From NCBI RefSeq assembly GCF_019048065.1, contig NZ_CP077291.1:992001-1056000 (forward strand): a DNA stretch of 64,000 nt, written 5' to 3'. The notes beneath the pieces were generated by a model. That model was not told the origin of the DNA. It did not search any database and saw nothing but the letters and a program-made list of their open reading frames with translations. Position numbers and translations under genes: made by a program. The number at the start of each line of letters is the position of its first letter. Positions within the stretch are counted from its first letter, which is position 1. Shown here in pieces: positions 33,400 to 45,093 of this stretch. This stretch comes from Citrobacter farmeri. GTDB lineage: Bacteria > Pseudomonadota > Gammaproteobacteria > Enterobacterales > Enterobacteriaceae.

Positions 33400-34110
33400 A
33401 TGGCAGCCACTTTTTTGGATGTTTGCGCCGTGGTGCCGGCGGCCGGATTTGGTCGCCGTATGCAAACGGAATGTCCGAAGCAATATCTCTCGATCGGCAA
33501 TAAAACCATTCTCGAACACTCGGTCTCCGCGCTGCTGGCGCATCCCCGGGTGACCCGCGTGATCATCGCTATCAGCCCTGGCGACAGCCGCTTTGCCCAA
33601 CTTCCTCTGGCGCAACATCCGCATATTACCGTCGTGGACGGGGGAAATGAGCGCGCGGATTCCGTGCTGGCCGGATTACAGGCCGCAGGAAACGCCGAAT
33701 GGGTGCTGGTGCATGACGCGGCGCGTCCCTGTCTGCATCAGGATGATTTAGCCCGCCTGCTGGCGCTTAGCGAAACCAGCCGCACCGGCGGGATCCTCGC
33801 CGCACCGGTACGCGATACCATGAAACGCGCGGAGCCGGGGCAAACGGCCATCGCCCATACCGTTGAACGCAACGATTTGTGGCACGCGCTGACGCCGCAA
33901 TTTTTCCCTCGTGAACTGCTGCATGACTGCCTGACGCGCGCGCTAAATGAAGGGGCGACCATTACCGATGAGGCCTCGGCGCTGGAATATTGCGGCTTTC
34001 ATCCACAGCTTGTTGAAGGACGAGCTGATAACATCAAAGTGACCCGCCCGGAAGATTTAGCGCTGGCTGAATTTTATCTGACCCGAACGACCCACCAGGA
34101 GAATTTGTAA
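33400..34110 (+). CDS. ispD: MEP cytidylyltransferase IspD
   Basis: 2-C-methyl-D-erythritol 4-phosphate cytidylyltransferase, 236 residues, third step of the non-mevalonate isoprenoid pathway: it joins MEP and CTP to CDP-ME. The N-terminal nucleotide-binding loop [19 protein letters not shown] with its catalytic Arg and Lys is complete, and [10 protein letters not shown] and [10 protein letters not shown] are the other active-site segments. Its stop overlaps the start of ispF by one base, and both act in the same pathway. Confidence 0.97.
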   Translation: MAATFLDVCAVVPAAGFGRRMQTECPKQYLSIGNKTILEHSVSALLAHPRVTRVIIAISPGDSRFAQLPLAQHPHITVVDGGNERADSVLAGLQAAGNAEWVLVHDAARPCLHQDDLARLLALSETSRTGGILAAPVRDTMKRAEPGQTAIAHTVERNDLWHALTPQFFPRELLHDCLTRALNEGATITDEASALEYCGFHPQLVEGRADNIKVTRPEDLALAEFYLTRTTHQENL

Positions 34111-34589
34111 TGCGAATTGGACACGGTTTTGACGTACACGCCTTTGGCGGGGAAGGCCCAATTATCATTGGTGGCGTACGCATCCCGTATGAAAAGGGGC
34201 TGCTGGCGCATTCTGATGGCGATGTCGCGCTGCATGCGCTCACCGACGCACTGCTTGGCGCTGCGGCGCTGGGTGATATTGGCAAGCTGTTTCCGGATAC
34301 CGATCCGGCATTTAAAGGCGCGGACAGTCGCGAACTGCTGCGTGAAGCCTGGCGTCGGATTCAGGCCAAAGGGTATACCCTGGGCAACGTGGATGTAACC
34401 ATTATTGCTCAGGCACCAAAGATGTTGCCGCACATCCCGCAAATGCGCGTGTTTATTGCTGAAGACCTCGGTTGTCACATGGATGATGTGAACGTGAAAG
34501 CAACTACCACGGAAAAACTCGGTTTTACCGGGCGTGGGGAAGGGATTGCCTGCGAAGCGGTGGCGTTACTTGTTAAGGCCGCGAAATGA
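34110..34589 (+). CDS. ispF: MECDP synthase IspF
   Basis: 2-C-methyl-D-erythritol 2,4-cyclodiphosphate synthase, 159 residues, fifth step of the MEP pathway. Zinc ligands are Asp8 and His10 (GFDVHAF) and His42 ([10 protein letters not shown]). The trimer-interface segment [12 protein letters not shown] and the terminal [21 protein letters not shown] are typical. It starts on the last base of the ispD stop and overlaps truD by four bases. Confidence 0.97.
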   Translation: MRIGHGFDVHAFGGEGPIIIGGVRIPYEKGLLAHSDGDVALHALTDALLGAAALGDIGKLFPDTDPAFKGADSRELLREAWRRIQAKGYTLGNVDVTIIAQAPKMLPHIPQMRVFIAEDLGCHMDDVNVKATTTEKLGFTGRGEGIACEAVALLVKAAK

Positions 34590-35615
34590 CAGAGTTTGAA
34601 AATCTCACCTATCTCTATGGAAAACCGCAAAGCGCCGGGTTGCTGAAAGCCAGTCCGGAAGATTTTGTGGTGGTCGAAGACTTAGGTTTTGAACCGGATG
34701 GTGAAGGTGAACACATCCTGGTGCGTATTCTTAAAAACGGCTGCAATACCCGTTTTGTCGCCGACGCGCTGGCGAAATTTTTGAAAATTCATGCTCGCGA
34801 AGTGAGCTTTGCCGGGCAAAAGGATAAGCATGCGGTCACTGAACAGTGGCTATGCGCGCGCGTACCGGGCAAAGAAATGCCTGACCTGAGCGCTTTCCAG
34901 CTTGAAGGCTGCAAGGTACTGGAGTATGCGCGTCACAAACGCAAGTTACGTTTAGGCGCACTGAAAGGGAATGCGTTCACGCTGGTGCTGCGCGAAGTCA
35001 GCCATCGTGACGAGGTAGAATCCCGCCTGCATGCGATAAACACTGGCGGCGTACCGAACTATTTTGGCGCTCAGCGTTTTGGCATCGGCGGCAGCAACCT
35101 GCAAGGCGCGCTGCGCTGGGCGCAAAGCGATGCACCGGTCCGGGATCGCAATAAACGCAGTTTTTGGTTGTCGGCGGCCCGCAGTGCGTTGTTTAATCAA
35201 ATTGTCAGCGAGCGTCTGAAAAAAACAGACTTTAATCAAGTTGTTGACGGCGATGCGCTACAATTAGCGGGACGCGGAAGCTGGTTTGTCGCCACGCAAG
35301 AAGATCTGGCGGAATTACAGCGTCGTGTCGATGAAAAAGAACTGATGGTGACGGCTTCGCTTCCCGGCAGCGGCGAGTGGGGAACCCAGCGGGATGCGCT
35401 GGCGTTCGAACAGTCCGCGATTGCCGAAGCGCACGCGTTGCAGTCACTGTTGCTGCGAGAAAAAGTCGAGGCCTCGCGAAGAGCGATGCTGCTCTATCCG
35501 CAGCAATTAAGCTGGAACTGGTGGGATGATGTTACTGTCGAGTTACGTTTTTGGCTGCCTGCGGGGAGCTTCGCCACCAGCGTTGTGAGGGAACTGATCA
35601 ACACAATGGGTGATT

Positions 35616-35635
<20 letters not shown>
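34586..35635 (+). CDS. truD: tRNA pseudouridine(13) synthase TruD
   Basis: A 349-residue TruD-family pseudouridine synthase that modifies U13 of tRNA-Glu. The catalytic Asp lies in [15 protein letters not shown] (near residue 80), and NYFGAQRFG is the second family signature. The inserted TRUD domain fills the middle of the protein. Its start overlaps ispF by four bases and its end overlaps surE by 20 bases, so translation is coupled along the whole ispD-to-pcm run. Confidence 0.96.
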
Positions 35636-36997
<1,362 letters not shown>

Positions 36998-37135
36998 GAC
37001 GCGGTTCCGAATACCTGGAGTTTTCCTGGAGTTTTTGGAACGGGTCAGCGTATCGTGGTCACATTTTCCAGTGCCCATTTGCTGTCTGCACGATTATACG
37101 TCACTGGTTGTTAACCAATTTTTCCTGGGGGATAA

Positions 37136-38263
37136 ATGAGCGCGGGAAGCCCAAAATTCACCGTTAGCCGCATTGCGGCATTGTCACTGGTTTCGCTATG
37201 GCTGGCGGGTTGTTCAAATTCATCGAATCCGCCTGCTCCGGTAAGCTCAGTCAATGGTAATGCCCCGGCGAATACCAGTTCCGGCATGCTGATCACGCCG
37301 CCACCGAAGATGGGGACGTCGTCGTCCGTTTCGCAGACACCGCAAATTCAACCGGTGCAGCGTCCGACGACTCAACCGACGCATGTTCAGCCGGTTGCCG
37401 AGCAACCCGTACAGATGGAAAACGGACGTATTGTCTACAATCGCCAGTATGGGAACATTCCGAAAGGTAGCTACAGCGGCGGCAGCACCTACACCGTTAA
37501 AAAAGGCGACACGCTTTTTTACATCGCCTGGATCACCGGGAACGATTTCCGTGACCTGGCGCAGCGCAACAACGTCCAGGCCCCGTATAGTCTGAATGTC
37601 GGACAAACGCTGCAGGTAGGTAATGCATCGGGCGCGCCAATTACCGGTGGTAACGCGATCACTCAGGCCGATGCAGCAGAGCAAGGAGTTGTGACCAAAC
37701 CTGCACAAAATTCCGCCGTCGCTGTTGCGTCGAAACCGACAATTACGTATTCTGAGGATTCAGGTGAACAAAGTGCTAACAAAATGTTGCCGAACAACAA
37801 GCCTGCTGGGACAGTCGTCACAGCACCTGTAACGGCCCCGGCAGTTAGCGCAACCGAATCGACAGCAAGCAGTTCGTCTACCAGTTCGCCAATCTCCACA
37901 TGGCGCTGGCCGACTGACGGCAAAGTGATCGAGAACTTTGGGGCTTCCGAGGGAGGCAATAAAGGGATCGACATTGCAGGCAGTAAAGGACAGGCTATTA
38001 TCGCGACCGCCGATGGGCGCGTGGTCTATGCCGGTAACGCACTGCGCGGTTACGGTAATCTTATTATCATCAAACACAACGATGATTACCTGAGTGCCTA
38101 CGCTCATAACGATACAATGCTGGTCCGGGAACAACAAGAAGTGAAGGCAGGACAAAAAATAGCGACGATGGGTAGCACCGGAACCAGTTCTACACGTTTG
38201 CATTTTGAAATTCGTTACAAGGGGAAATCCGTAAACCCGCTGCGTTATTTACCGCAGCGATAA
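37136..38263 (+). CDS. nlpD: Amidase activator lipoprotein NlpD
   Basis: Outer-membrane lipoprotein of 375 residues that activates the amidase AmiC during septal cell-wall splitting. The lipobox is LAGC with lipidated Cys26. A proline/glutamine-rich linker follows, then a LysM domain ([18 protein letters not shown]) that binds peptidoglycan, and a degenerate LytM/M23 domain at the C-terminus ([30 protein letters not shown]) lacking full zinc ligands, as known for NlpD. The main rpoS promoter of the family lies within this gene. Confidence 0.96.
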   Translation: MSAGSPKFTVSRIAALSLVSLWLAGCSNSSNPPAPVSSVNGNAPANTSSGMLITPPPKMGTSSSVSQTPQIQPVQRPTTQPTHVQPVAEQPVQMENGRIVYNRQYGNIPKGSYSGGSTYTVKKGDTLFYIAWITGNDFRDLAQRNNVQAPYSLNVGQTLQVGNASGAPITGGNAITQADAAEQGVVTKPAQNSAVAVASKPTITYSEDSGEQSANKMLPNNKPAGTVVTAPVTAPAVSATESTASSSSTSSPISTWRWPTDGKVIENFGASEGGNKGIDIAGSKGQAIIATADGRVVYAGNALRGYGNLIIIKHNDDYLSAYAHNDTMLVREQQEVKAGQKIATMGSTGTSSTRLHFEIRYKGKSVNPLRYLPQR

Positions 38264-38325
38264 AGCGACGGAACCAGGCTGACACTTGCTAGTTCCGTCA
38301 AGGGATCACGGGTAGGAGCCACCTT

Positions 38326-39318
38326 ATGAGTCAGAATACGCTGAAAGTTCATGATTTAAATGAAGATGCGGAGTTTGATGAGAACGGAGTTGAGGTTTTT
38401 GACGAAAAAGCCTTAGTTGAAGAGGAACCCAGTGATAACGATTTGGCTGAAGAAGAGCTGTTATCGCAGGGGGCCACACAGCGTGTGTTGGACGCGACTC
38501 AGCTTTACCTTGGTGAGATTGGTTATTCGCCACTGTTAACGGCCGAAGAAGAAGTGTATTTTGCGCGTCGCGCACTGCGTGGAGATGTCGCCTCTCGCCG
38601 TCGGATGATTGAAAGTAACCTGCGTCTGGTGGTGAAAATTGCCCGCCGTTATGGCAATCGTGGTCTGGCGCTGCTGGATCTGATTGAAGAGGGCAATCTG
38701 GGGCTTATCCGTGCCGTCGAGAAGTTTGACCCGGAACGCGGGTTCCGCTTCTCAACATACGCAACCTGGTGGATTCGCCAGACGATTGAACGGGCTATTA
38801 TGAACCAAACCCGTACCATTCGACTGCCGATTCACATTGTTAAAGAGCTGAACGTCTATCTGCGTACTGCGCGTGAGTTGTCCCATAAACTGGACCACGA
38901 ACCTAGCGCGGAAGAAATTGCAGAGCAACTGGATAAACCCGTTGATGACGTTAGCCGTATGCTTCGTCTTAACGAGCGCATTACCTCGGTGGACACCCCG
39001 TTGGGTGGCGATTCCGAAAAAGCGTTGCTGGACATTCTGGCCGATGAGAAAGAAAACGGTCCGGAAGACACCACGCAAGATGACGATATGAAACAGAGCA
39101 TCGTCAAATGGTTGTTCGAACTGAACGCCAAACAGCGTGAGGTACTGGCACGTCGTTTCGGTCTGCTGGGTTATGAAGCGGCGACACTGGAAGACGTTGG
39201 TCGTGAAATCGGCCTGACTCGTGAACGTGTTCGCCAGATTCAGGTTGAAGGTCTCCGCCGTCTGCGTGAAATCCTGCAGACTCAGGGGCTGAATATCGAA
39301 GCGCTGTTCCGCGAGTAA
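38326..39318 (+). CDS. rpoS: RNA polymerase sigma factor RpoS
   Basis: Stationary-phase and general stress sigma factor, 330 residues, full length. Region 1.2/2 includes [16 protein letters not shown] and the core-binding, -10 recognition segment [19 protein letters not shown]; region 3 includes the Lys near 173 (IHIVKELN) used by RssB; region 4.2 has the helix-turn-helix [19 protein letters not shown]. No frameshift or stop, so the gene looks intact. The leader before the ATG (TCAAGGGATCACGGGTAGGAG) is the part that small RNAs such as DsrA open up in E. coli. Confidence 0.98.
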   Translation: MSQNTLKVHDLNEDAEFDENGVEVFDEKALVEEEPSDNDLAEEELLSQGATQRVLDATQLYLGEIGYSPLLTAEEEVYFARRALRGDVASRRRMIESNLRLVVKIARRYGNRGLALLDLIEEGNLGLIRAVEKFDPERGFRFSTYATWWIRQTIERAIMNQTRTIRLPIHIVKELNVYLRTARELSHKLDHEPSAEEIAEQLDKPVDDVSRMLRLNERITSVDTPLGGDSEKALLDILADEKENGPEDTTQDDDMKQSIVKWLFELNAKQREVLARRFGLLGYEAATLEDVGREIGLTRERVRQIQVEGLRRLREILQTQGLNIEALFRE

Positions 39319-39334
39319 GCACTGTTCTAACAAG

Positions 39335-39366
39335 AAAGGCCAGCCTCTTTGAGGCTGGCCTTTTTC
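39335..39366 (+). terminator. rpoS terminator
   Basis: AAAGGCCAGCCTC (39335-39347) pairs with GAGGCTGGCCTTT (39351-39363) around TTT, with a T-run. A 13-bp perfect stem. Confidence 0.92.
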
Positions 39367-39428
39367 TTTCCGGCTTTTTTCGCTGTGGTTTCGCGGGCGA
39401 AGGCAGACGGGCGCATTTTCACGCGTAC

Positions 39429-39845
39429 TCAGGCTTGTCTGTCAGGCATCATTTTCTTGATTAGCAGGGCGAATTGCGCACGTTCCTCGTCATTCAATCT
39501 TCCCAGAAACTCCTCATCCACCTGGTTTCCCAACGGCATGCATACTTTCAGCAATGCTTCTCCTTCAGAGGTCAGATAAACGAAGCGGCGACGTTTATCC
39601 AGCGGATCGTTCTCACGCCTCACCAGCCCACGTTTTTCCATCCGGCTCAGCATTTCAGCCAGCGTCGCTTTGGTACTGACGGCTGCCTCCATCAGATTAA
39701 CCTGTTCAATGCCGGGGCGTTCCGCAATGGCACGCATCACTGCGTATTGCGGTTTAGTGAGATCCGGCAACTCGTGCTGCCAACGCGCCGTATGTTGCTG
39801 AAAAAGCTGGCGTAACAGGTGAAACGCTTTACTCCGTAACTCCAT
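39429..39845 (-). CDS. MarR-family transcriptional regulator
   Basis: A 138-residue winged-helix protein of the MarR family. The DNA-binding part includes LTKPQYAVMRAIAERPG, VNLMEAAVSTKATLAEMLSRMEKRGLV (recognition helix) and the wing RRENDPLDKRRRFVYLT. Such regulators often respond to phenolic acids. It diverges from the hydroxyarylic acid decarboxylase operon, and a perfect 14-bp palindrome lies in the shared gap, so it probably represses that operon until a phenolic substrate binds. That role is inferred from position. It is convergent with rpoS. Confidence 0.9.
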   Translation of the reverse strand: MELRSKAFHLLRQLFQQHTARWQHELPDLTKPQYAVMRAIAERPGIEQVNLMEAAVSTKATLAEMLSRMEKRGLVRRENDPLDKRRRFVYLTSEGEALLKVCMPLGNQVDEEFLGRLNDEERAQFALLIKKMMPDRQA

Positions 39846-39986
39846 GAAAACTCCAGGCTAAAAATCATTTCTCCTATCATAACGGGTAACGCCGCGTTTT
39901 ATAACGAGGAAATTTTAAGCTATACGTGCGAAAAAAAGCGGGCGATCTTGTCGCCGCGGTTTCACAGGGGTAATGTAAATTAAAAC

Positions 39987-40000
39987 GTTCGTATACGAAC
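39987..40000. promoter_or_regulatory. Palindromic operator candidate, MarR regulator
   Basis: GTTCGTATACGAAC is a perfect 14-bp palindrome ending 17 bases before the start of the ubiX-like gene. Its position would block transcription or early elongation of the decarboxylase operon. Confidence 0.6.
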
Positions 40001-40017
40001 AATTTATGGAGTGCTGA

Positions 40018-40611
40018 ATGAGATTAATTGTGGGGATGACCGGGGCAACGGGGGCGCCGCTGGGCGTGGCGCTGTTGCAGGCATTGCAGAAAATGCCGGA
40101 TGTGGAAACGCATCTGGTGATGTCGAAGTGGGCCAAAACCACCATTGAACTGGAAACGCCCTACCGCGCGCGCGATATCGCCGGGCTGGCGGATTTTTGC
40201 CACAGCCCGGCGGATCAGGCGGCGACAATCTCGTCGGGTTCATTTCGTACCGACGGCATGATCGTTATTCCCTGCAGCATGAAAACGCTGGCGGGCATAC
40301 GTGCCGGTTATGCCGAGGGGCTTGTCGGCCGCGCCGCCGATGTGGTGTTGAAAGAAGGGCGCAAACTGGTGCTGGTGCCGCGTGAAATGCCACTCAGCAC
40401 GGTTCATCTCGAAAACATGCTTGCGCTTTCCCGCATGGGCGTGGCGATGGTGCCGCCCATGCCTGCGTTCTACAACCATCCTCAAACCGTTGATGATATT
40501 ACACAACACATTGTGGCCCGTGTCCTGGACCAGTTTGCGCTGGAGCATCCACTCGCGCGTCGCTGGCAGGGGTTGCCGCAGGCACAAAATTTTTCACAGG
40601 AGAATGAATAA
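40018..40611 (+). CDS. UbiX/Pad1-type flavin prenyltransferase (subunit B of hydroxyarylic acid decarboxylase)
   Basis: A 197-residue flavoprotein of the UbiX/Pad1 family that makes prenylated FMN, the cofactor of UbiD-type decarboxylases. The FMN-binding start is VGMTGATGAPLGVAL, with SSGSFRTDGMIVIPCSMKTLA and VPREMPLSTVHLENML later. It leads a three-gene operon with a UbiD-like and a zinc-ribbon gene, the layout of the VdcBCD/EcdBCD/KpdBCD non-oxidative decarboxylases. It is distinct from the ubiquinone ubiX, which lies elsewhere in enterobacteria. Its stop overlaps the next start by one base. Confidence 0.93.
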   Translation: MRLIVGMTGATGAPLGVALLQALQKMPDVETHLVMSKWAKTTIELETPYRARDIAGLADFCHSPADQAATISSGSFRTDGMIVIPCSMKTLAGIRAGYAEGLVGRAADVVLKEGRKLVLVPREMPLSTVHLENMLALSRMGVAMVPPMPAFYNHPQTVDDITQHIVARVLDQFALEHPLARRWQGLPQAQNFSQENE

Positions 40612-42038
40612 TGGCATTTGATGATTTGCGCAGCTTTTTGCAGGCGCTCGACGACCAGGGGCAACTGCTGAAAATCAGTGAAGAGGTGAACGCAGAGCCG
40701 GATCTGGCGGCGGCCGCCAACGCGACTGGTCGTATTGGCGACGGCGCTCCGGCGCTGTGGTTCGACAATATCCGCGGTTTCACCGATGCTCGCGTGGCGA
40801 TGAACACTATCGGTTCATGGCAAAACCACGCCATTTCCCTAGGTCTGCCGGCCAACACGCCGGTCAAAAAGCAGATTGATGAGTTTATCCGTCGCTGGGA
40901 TAAGTTCCCGATAGCTCCGGAACGCCGCGAGAATCCGCCATGGGCGCAAAACAGCGTCGATGGCGAAGAGATTAACCTGTTCGATATTCTGCCGCTGTTT
41001 CGCTTAAACGATGGCGATGGGGGATTTTATCTCGATAAAGCCTGTGTGGTATCCCGTGATCCTCTTGATCCGGATAACTTCGGCAAACAGAACGTGGGTA
41101 TCTATCGGATGGAAGTGAAAGGCAAGCGTAAGCTGGGCCTGCAGCCGGTACCGATGCACGATATCGCGCTGCATCTGCATAAGGCAGAAGAGCGTGGTGA
41201 GGACCTGCCGATCGCCATCACGCTGGGTAACGATCCCATCATCACGCTGATGGGGGCGACACCGCTGAAATACGATCAGTCCGAATATGAGATGGCGGGA
41301 GCGCTGCGTGAAAGCCCGTATCCCATTGCCACCGCACCGTTGACCGGGTTTGATGTGCCGTGGGGATCGGAGGTGATCCTGGAAGGGGTGATTGAAAGCC
41401 GCAAACGTGAAATTGAAGGCCCGTTCGGTGAGTTTACCGGACACTACTCCGGCGGGCGTAACATGACCGTCGTACGTATCGACAAAGTCTCTTACCGCAC
41501 AAAACCGATTTTTGAATCGCTTTATCTCGGTATGCCGTGGACGGAAATTGACTACCTGATGGGACCAGCAACCTGCGTTCCGCTGTATCAGCAACTAAAA
41601 GCGGAATTCCCGGAAGTGCAGGCAGTTAACGCCATGTACACCCACGGTCTGCTGGCGATCATCTCCACCAAAAAACGCTACGGTGGCTTTGCTCGCGCAG
41701 TGGGCCTCCGGGCGATGACTACGCCGCATGGCCTGGGCTACGTGAAGATGGTGATTATGGTTGATGAAGATGTCGACCCGTTTAACCTGCCGCAGGTGAT
41801 GTGGGCGCTCTCCTCAAAAGTTAACCCGGCAGGCGATCTGGTGCAATTGCCGAACATGTCGGTACTGGAACTGGATCCGGGCTCAAGTCCGGCGGGGATC
41901 ACCGATAAGCTAATTATCGATGCCACCACGCCGGTTGCGCCGGATAACCGGGGTCATTACAGCCAGCCGGTGGTGGATTTACCGGAAACCAAAGCCTGGG
42001 CTGAAAAACTGACCGCGATGCTGGCCGCACGTAAATAA
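40611..42038 (+). CDS. UbiD-family hydroxyarylic acid decarboxylase, subunit C
   Basis: A 475-residue UbiD-family enzyme, the catalytic subunit that removes CO2 from aromatic acids such as 4-hydroxybenzoate or vanillate using prenylated FMN. Conserved regions include the prenyl-FMN and metal-binding NVGIYRMEVKGKRKLG segment and GPFGEFTGHYSGGRNM, which holds the catalytic Glu. Its closest named kin are VdcC, EcdC and KpdC. The exact substrate cannot be told from sequence. Operon: ubiX-like, this gene, then the small VdcD-like gene 10 bases downstream. Confidence 0.93.
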   Translation: MAFDDLRSFLQALDDQGQLLKISEEVNAEPDLAAAANATGRIGDGAPALWFDNIRGFTDARVAMNTIGSWQNHAISLGLPANTPVKKQIDEFIRRWDKFPIAPERRENPPWAQNSVDGEEINLFDILPLFRLNDGDGGFYLDKACVVSRDPLDPDNFGKQNVGIYRMEVKGKRKLGLQPVPMHDIALHLHKAEERGEDLPIAITLGNDPIITLMGATPLKYDQSEYEMAGALRESPYPIATAPLTGFDVPWGSEVILEGVIESRKREIEGPFGEFTGHYSGGRNMTVVRIDKVSYRTKPIFESLYLGMPWTEIDYLMGPATCVPLYQQLKAEFPEVQAVNAMYTHGLLAIISTKKRYGGFARAVGLRAMTTPHGLGYVKMVIMVDEDVDPFNLPQVMWALSSKVNPAGDLVQLPNMSVLELDPGSSPAGITDKLIIDATTPVAPDNRGHYSQPVVDLPETKAWAEKLTAMLAARK

Positions 42039-42048
42039 GGAGGAAACC

Positions 42049-42285
42049 ATGATTTGCCCACGTTGTGCTGATGAACAGATTGAAGTGATGGCGACATCAC
42101 CTGTGAAGGGGGTCTGGACGGTTTACCAGTGCCAGCATTGTCTTTATACCTGGCGTAATACGGAACCGCTGCGCCGCACCAGCCGCGAACATTATCCGCA
42201 GGCGTTTCGCATGACGCAAAAAGATATTGATGACGCGCCGATGGTACCGAGTATTCCGCCGCTGCTGGCGGAAGATAAACGCTAA
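42049..42285 (+). CDS. VdcD-like small subunit of hydroxyarylic acid decarboxylase
   Basis: A 78-residue protein with a zinc-ribbon-like pair of CxxC motifs: Cys3/Cys6 and Cys28/Cys31. It matches the small subunit D that accompanies VdcB and VdcC; the D subunit is needed for full activity in related systems, though its mechanism is unclear. It lies 10 bases after the UbiD-like gene behind AAGGAGGAAA, a very strong ribosome-binding site, and ends the operon before a REP pair. Confidence 0.9.
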   Translation: MICPRCADEQIEVMATSPVKGVWTVYQCQHCLYTWRNTEPLRRTSREHYPQAFRMTQKDIDDAPMVPSIPPLLAEDKR

Positions 42286-42290
42286 CGGAG

Positions 42291-42377
42291 TGCCGGATGG
42301 CGGCTGACGCCTTATCCGGCCTACGAAAGTACAGTAACGTTAGTGTGTAGGCCCGATACGCAAAGCGTCATCGGGCA
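42291..42377. repeat. BIME-like REP pair between the decarboxylase operon and mutS
   Basis: TGCCGGATGGCGGC...GCCTTATCCGGCCTAC is followed after about 25 bases by TAGGCCCGATACG...CGTCATCGGGCA. Two facing REP units between convergent genes. Confidence 0.85.
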
Positions 42378-42383
42378 TTTCTC

Positions 42384-44945
42384 TTACACCAGACTTTTCA
42401 GCCGATAGATCCACTCCAGCGCCTGGCGGGGCGACAGGGAATCCGGATCGAGATTTTCCAGCGCTTCAACGGCGGGAGAGGTCTCTTCGGGAACGGACAG
42501 CAATGACATCTGCGTGCCATCCACCTGAGTGGCTGCGGCATTTGGCGAAATGCTCTCCAGCTCGCGCAATTTCTGCCGCGCGCGTTTAATCACCTCTTTT
42601 GGCACACCCGCCAGCGCCGCAACGGCCAGACCGTAGCTCTTGCTTGCCGCGCCATCCTGTACGCTGTGCATAAATGCGATGGTTTCGCCGTGCTCCAGCG
42701 CATCCAGATGGACGTTAGCCACGCCTTCCATCTTCTCCGGCAGTTGTGTCAGCTCGAAGTAGTGCGTCGCGAACAGCGTCAGCGCTTTGATCTTATTCGC
42801 CAGATTTTCCGCGCAGGCCCACGCCAGCGACAGTCCGTCGTAGGTTGACGTGCCGCGGCCAATTTCGTCCATCAGCACCAGGCTATTTTCGGTAGCGTTA
42901 TGCAAAATGTTGGCGGTTTCAGTCATCTCTACCATGAAGGTGGAACGCCCGGAGGCCAGATCGTCTGCTGCACCCACGCGGGTAAAAATGCGATCGATAG
43001 GGCCAATCTCCACTTTCTGCGCCGGTACATAACTGCCGATATAGGCCAGCAGCGCAATCAGTGCCGTCTGGCGCATGTAGGTACTTTTACCGCCCATATT
43101 TGGCCCGGTAATGATCAGCATTCTGCGCTGCGGTGAGAGGTCCAGCGGGTTGGCGATAAACGGCTCATTCAGTACCTGTTCCACCACCGGATGGCGGCTT
43201 TCAGTAATGCGAATGCCGGGTTTATCGATAAAGGTTGGGCAGGTGTAGTTCAACGTATACGCGCGCTCGGCCAGGTTCACCAGTACGTCGAGTTCTGCCA
43301 GTGCACTGGCGCTCTGTTGCAGATCCGCCAGATGGGGCAACAGCAGGTCGAACAGTTCGTCATACAGCTGTTTTTCCAGCGCCAGCGCTTTCCCCCTGGA
43401 GGTCAGAACCTTATCTTCGTACTCTTTGAGTTCAGGGATGATGTAGCGCTCGGCGTTTTTCAGCGTCTGGCGACGGACGTAATTGATCGGTGCGAGGTGG
43501 CTCTGCCCGCGGCTAATCTGGATGTAATAACCGTGCACCGCGTTATAGCCGACTTTCAACGTATCCAGTCCGGTGCGCTCACGTTCACGGATTTCCAGTC
43601 TGTCGAGATAGTCGGTTGCCCCGTCTGCCAGTGCGCGCCACTCATCGAGTTCTTCGTTGTAGCCTGGTGCGATGACGCCGCCGTCGCGGACCAGTACCGG
43701 CGGCGCGTCAACGACCGCGCGTTCCAATAGTGTCCGAAGTTCGCTGAATTCGCCCATTTTCTCGCGTAGCACCTGTACGGGAGCGCTGTCCACCGATTCC
43801 AGTTGCGCACGCAGTTCAGGCAACTGCTGGAAGGCGTGACGCATACGGGCGAGATCGCGCGGACGGGCGGTACGTAGCGCCAGACGCGCCAGAATACGTT
43901 CCAGATCGCCCACCTGGCGCAATACCGGCTGTAGCTCGTTGGTCGCATCCTGTAGCGATCCGATGGTCTGCTGGCGTTCAGTCAGGATTTTCGTGTCCCG
44001 TACTGGCATGTGCAACCAGCGTTTGAGCATACGACTGCCCATCGGCGTTACGGTACAGTCAAGCACTGACGCCAGGGTGTTCTCCACGCCGCCGCCGAGG
44101 TTTTGGGTTATTTCCAGATTGCGGCGCGTGGCAGCATCCATGATGATGCTGTCCTGCTGGCGCTCCATGGTGATAGAGCGAATATGCGGCAGAGAAGTGC
44201 GCTGGGTATCTTTGGCGTACTGCAACAGACAGCCGGCAGCGCAAAGCCCGCGCGGCGCGTTTTCAACGCCAAAGCCAGTCAAGTCGCGGGTACCAAATTG
44301 CAAATTCAGTTGCTGACGGGCGGTATCAATTTCAAATTCCCACAGCGGGCGACGGCGTAATCCTCGACGTCCTTCAATCAGCGCTATCTCGGCGAAGTCT
44401 TCGGCGTACAGCAGTTCCGCCGGGTTGGTGCGCTGAAGTTCTGCCGCCATCGTTTCCCGATCGGCCGGTTCACTCACGCGAAAACGTCCGGAGCTGATAT
44501 CCAGCGTGGCGTAACCGTAGCCTTTGCTGTCCTGCCAGATGGCCGCCAGCAGATTGTCCTGGCGCTCCTGTAACAGGGCTTCATCGCTGATGGTGCCCGG
44601 CGTGACGATACGCACAACTTTACGCTCAACAGGTCCTTTGCTGGTGGCCGGGTCGCCAATTTGCTCGCAAATAGCGACGGATTCACCCTGATTGACCAGC
44701 CTGGCGAGGTAGTTTTCGACCGCATGATGGGGAATGCCCGCCATCGGGATAGGCTCGCCGGCGGATGCGCCGCGCCTGGTCAGCGAAATGTCGAGCAGTT
44801 GCGACGCCCGTTTTGCATCGTCGTAAAAGAGTTCGTAAAAGTCGCCCATGCGATAGAAAAGCAGGATCTCCGGGTGCTGCGCTTTCAGCTTGAGATACTG
44901 CTGCATCATGGGGGTATGGGCGTCGAGATTATCGATTGTACTCAT
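42384..44945 (-). CDS. mutS: DNA mismatch repair protein MutS
   Basis: Mismatch recognition ATPase of 853 residues. The mismatch-reading motif Phe36-Tyr37-Glu38 ([12 protein letters not shown]) is intact. The C-terminal ABC-type ATPase has Walker [14 protein letters not shown], Walker [16 protein letters not shown] and the helix-turn-helix dimer region. The very C-terminal tetramerisation tail ([19 protein letters not shown]) is complete. No disruption is seen, so the strain should not be a mutS mutator. The rpoS-mutS interval is known to vary among enterobacteria; here it holds the decarboxylase operon. Confidence 0.98.
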   Translation of the reverse strand: MSTIDNLDAHTPMMQQYLKLKAQHPEILLFYRMGDFYELFYDDAKRASQLLDISLTRRGASAGEPIPMAGIPHHAVENYLARLVNQGESVAICEQIGDPATSKGPVERKVVRIVTPGTISDEALLQERQDNLLAAIWQDSKGYGYATLDISSGRFRVSEPADRETMAAELQRTNPAELLYAEDFAEIALIEGRRGLRRRPLWEFEIDTARQQLNLQFGTRDLTGFGVENAPRGLCAAGCLLQYAKDTQRTSLPHIRSITMERQQDSIIMDAATRRNLEITQNLGGGVENTLASVLDCTVTPMGSRMLKRWLHMPVRDTKILTERQQTIGSLQDATNELQPVLRQVGDLERILARLALRTARPRDLARMRHAFQQLPELRAQLESVDSAPVQVLREKMGEFSELRTLLERAVVDAPPVLVRDGGVIAPGYNEELDEWRALADGATDYLDRLEIRERERTGLDTLKVGYNAVHGYYIQISRGQSHLAPINYVRRQTLKNAERYIIPELKEYEDKVLTSRGKALALEKQLYDELFDLLLPHLADLQQSASALAELDVLVNLAERAYTLNYTCPTFIDKPGIRITESRHPVVEQVLNEPFIANPLDLSPQRRMLIITGPNMGGKSTYMRQTALIALLAYIGSYVPAQKVEIGPIDRIFTRVGAADDLASGRSTFMVEMTETANILHNATENSLVLMDEIGRGTSTYDGLSLAWACAENLANKIKALTLFATHYFELTQLPEKMEGVANVHLDALEHGETIAFMHSVQDGAASKSYGLAVAALAGVPKEVIKRARQKLRELESISPNAAATQVDGTQMSLLSVPEETSPAVEALENLDPDSLSPRQALEWIYRLKSLV

Positions 44946-45093
44946 GGAGTTGTGTCCAGTTCCCTGAATGTAAATGGGTTGCGATACTTTTAGTTTTCGT
45001 TGTTATCACATAAGGGGCACATGATAACGGAGATACGCATTTCAGGGAAAGCCAGGATCGCCGACTTCTCGATCCTTCTTCCGTTTCAGAATT

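Noticed and set aside
38326..39318. Possible rpoS attenuation by stop or frameshift, common in laboratory strains
   Set aside because: The 330-residue frame is complete with regions 2 and 4.2 intact.
42384..44945. Possible disruption of mutS (mutator genotype)
   Set aside because: The frame is intact from the FYE mismatch motif to the C-terminal tetramerisation tail.
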